Source of the DNA: Leucobacter sp. | GTDB lineage: Bacteria > Actinomycetota > Actinomycetes > Actinomycetales > Microbacteriaceae | NCBI GenBank assembly: GCA_017990305.1 | Contig: JAGNOB010000125.1 | Location: 1 to 6,194, forward strand | DNA length: 6,194 nucleotides | Direction of reading: 5' to 3' | Shown: positions 5,829 through 6,194 of the stretch, piece after piece | Position numbering within the stretch: position 1 is the first letter of the stretch | Layout of the letters: each line of letters starts with the position of its first letter | The notes under the pieces: model-generated | The model's input: the letters and a program-made list of their open reading frames with translations, nothing else | Database searches by the model: none | What the model was told of the DNA's origin: nothing | Position numbers and translations under genes: made by a program

Positions 5829-6194
5829 TTAGCCCTCGGCGATTGCCTCGGCGAGTGCGGTGACGAGTCCCTCGGCCTCGGCGAGCGTGTTGTAGGGGGC
5901 GAGGCCGAAGCGCACGCCGCCGGCCTCGCCGAGACCGAGCGCGTTGCACACCTCGAGCGCGTAGAAGTGACCGGCCTGCGCGAGGAAGCCGCGTTCGCGC
6001 AGCCGCGCCTCGATGGTCAGCGGGGCGATGCCATCGACTGAGATGAGCAGTGTCGAGGTGCGCTGCTGGGCCCGTGAGTAGCAGGTGAGGCCGGGGAGCT
6101 CGGCGAGCCCGCGCTCGATAACCTCGCGCAGCTCGAGTTCGTAGTCATCCATTGCGAGCATCGCTGAGACAATCCGCTCGCGGCGCGTCTCACC
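5829..6194 (-). CDS. Cysteine desulfurase-like class V aminotransferase, C-terminal 121 residues (5' end outside window)
   Basis: The frame is open to the right window edge and ends in TAA at 5831-5829. The fragment begins ETRRER (fragment residues 2-7), then a helix, then LLISVDG, and GHFYALEVCNALGL leading to VRFGLAPYNT at about 94-103. This order matches the end of the PLP-dependent 'cysteine desulfurase-like' subfamily (SufS/CsdA fold type I), where the last motif is normally R-x-G-x-x-HYNT with E and L following. Here the His is Pro100. The PLP lysine and the catalytic Cys region lie outside the window, so activity cannot be judged. Family members are cytosolic; true cysteine desulfurases supply sulfur for Fe-S clusters, but the role of this subfamily is poorly known. 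It is separated from the MFS gene by a strong terminator, so there is no direct evidence that it belongs to the copper unit. Confidence 0.82.
   Translation of the reverse strand, partial: GETRRERIVSAMLAMDDYELELREVIERGLAELPGLTCYSRAQQRTSTLLISVDGIAPLTIEARLRERGFLAQAGHFYALEVCNALGLGEAGGVRFGLAPYNTLAEAEGLVTALAEAIAEG

Noticed and set aside
5529..6041. 170-residue plus-strand open frame across the MFS promoter
   Set aside because: It overlaps the MFS start, the operator, the terminator and the aminotransferase end; its composition is that of antisense coding sequence.

Overview
The window is high-GC DNA (most third codon positions are G or C, stop-to-start spacing is short) and looks like an actinobacterial chromosome or large accessory element. 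A Microbacteriaceae-like host (for example Leucobacter or Microbacterium relatives) is a guess from protein flavour only. The theme is copper handling: a Cu(I)-exporting P1B-ATPase fragment, a Cys-rich YHS-domain protein, a CsoR-type copper-sensing repressor, and two G/C-rich pseudo-palindromes of CsoR-operator type.

Layout. On the plus strand: the 3' part of a copper ATPase gene (1-791), a 94-residue YHS-domain protein (843-1127), a strong hairpin terminator (1137-1171), an FAD/NAD(P)H-dependent oxidoreductase of the ferredoxin-reductase type (1199-2359), and an MFS permease whose GTG start directly abuts the preceding stop (2360-3586). A 194-base gap follows, holding a promoter with an ATACCCC/GGGGTAT operator between its -35 and -10, then csoR (3781-4116) and a 17-bp-stem terminator that may serve both strands. 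On the minus strand: a DHA2-family (EmrB/QacA-like) 14-TM MFS transporter (5623-4208), a second CsoR-like operator just upstream of it (5673-5695), a 19-bp-stem terminator (5767-5716), and the 3' end of a cysteine desulfurase-like class V aminotransferase (stop at 5829, running off the right edge).

How it fits together. CsoR should repress its own promoter and, by the matching site, the minus-strand MFS gene. Cu(I) binding to its Cys-His-Cys site would release both. The ATPase would export Cu(I) across the membrane and the YHS protein may bind or buffer the metal. The oxidoreductase and the MFS permease beside it form a tight two-gene unit of unknown substrate. The most interesting point is the apparent extension of a copper regulon to a drug-type MFS exporter. 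Next is the oxidoreductase/MFS pair, whose flavoprotein lacks the usual Asp in its C-terminal FAD motif. No CRISPR array, tRNA, rRNA, insertion sequence or integrase was seen.
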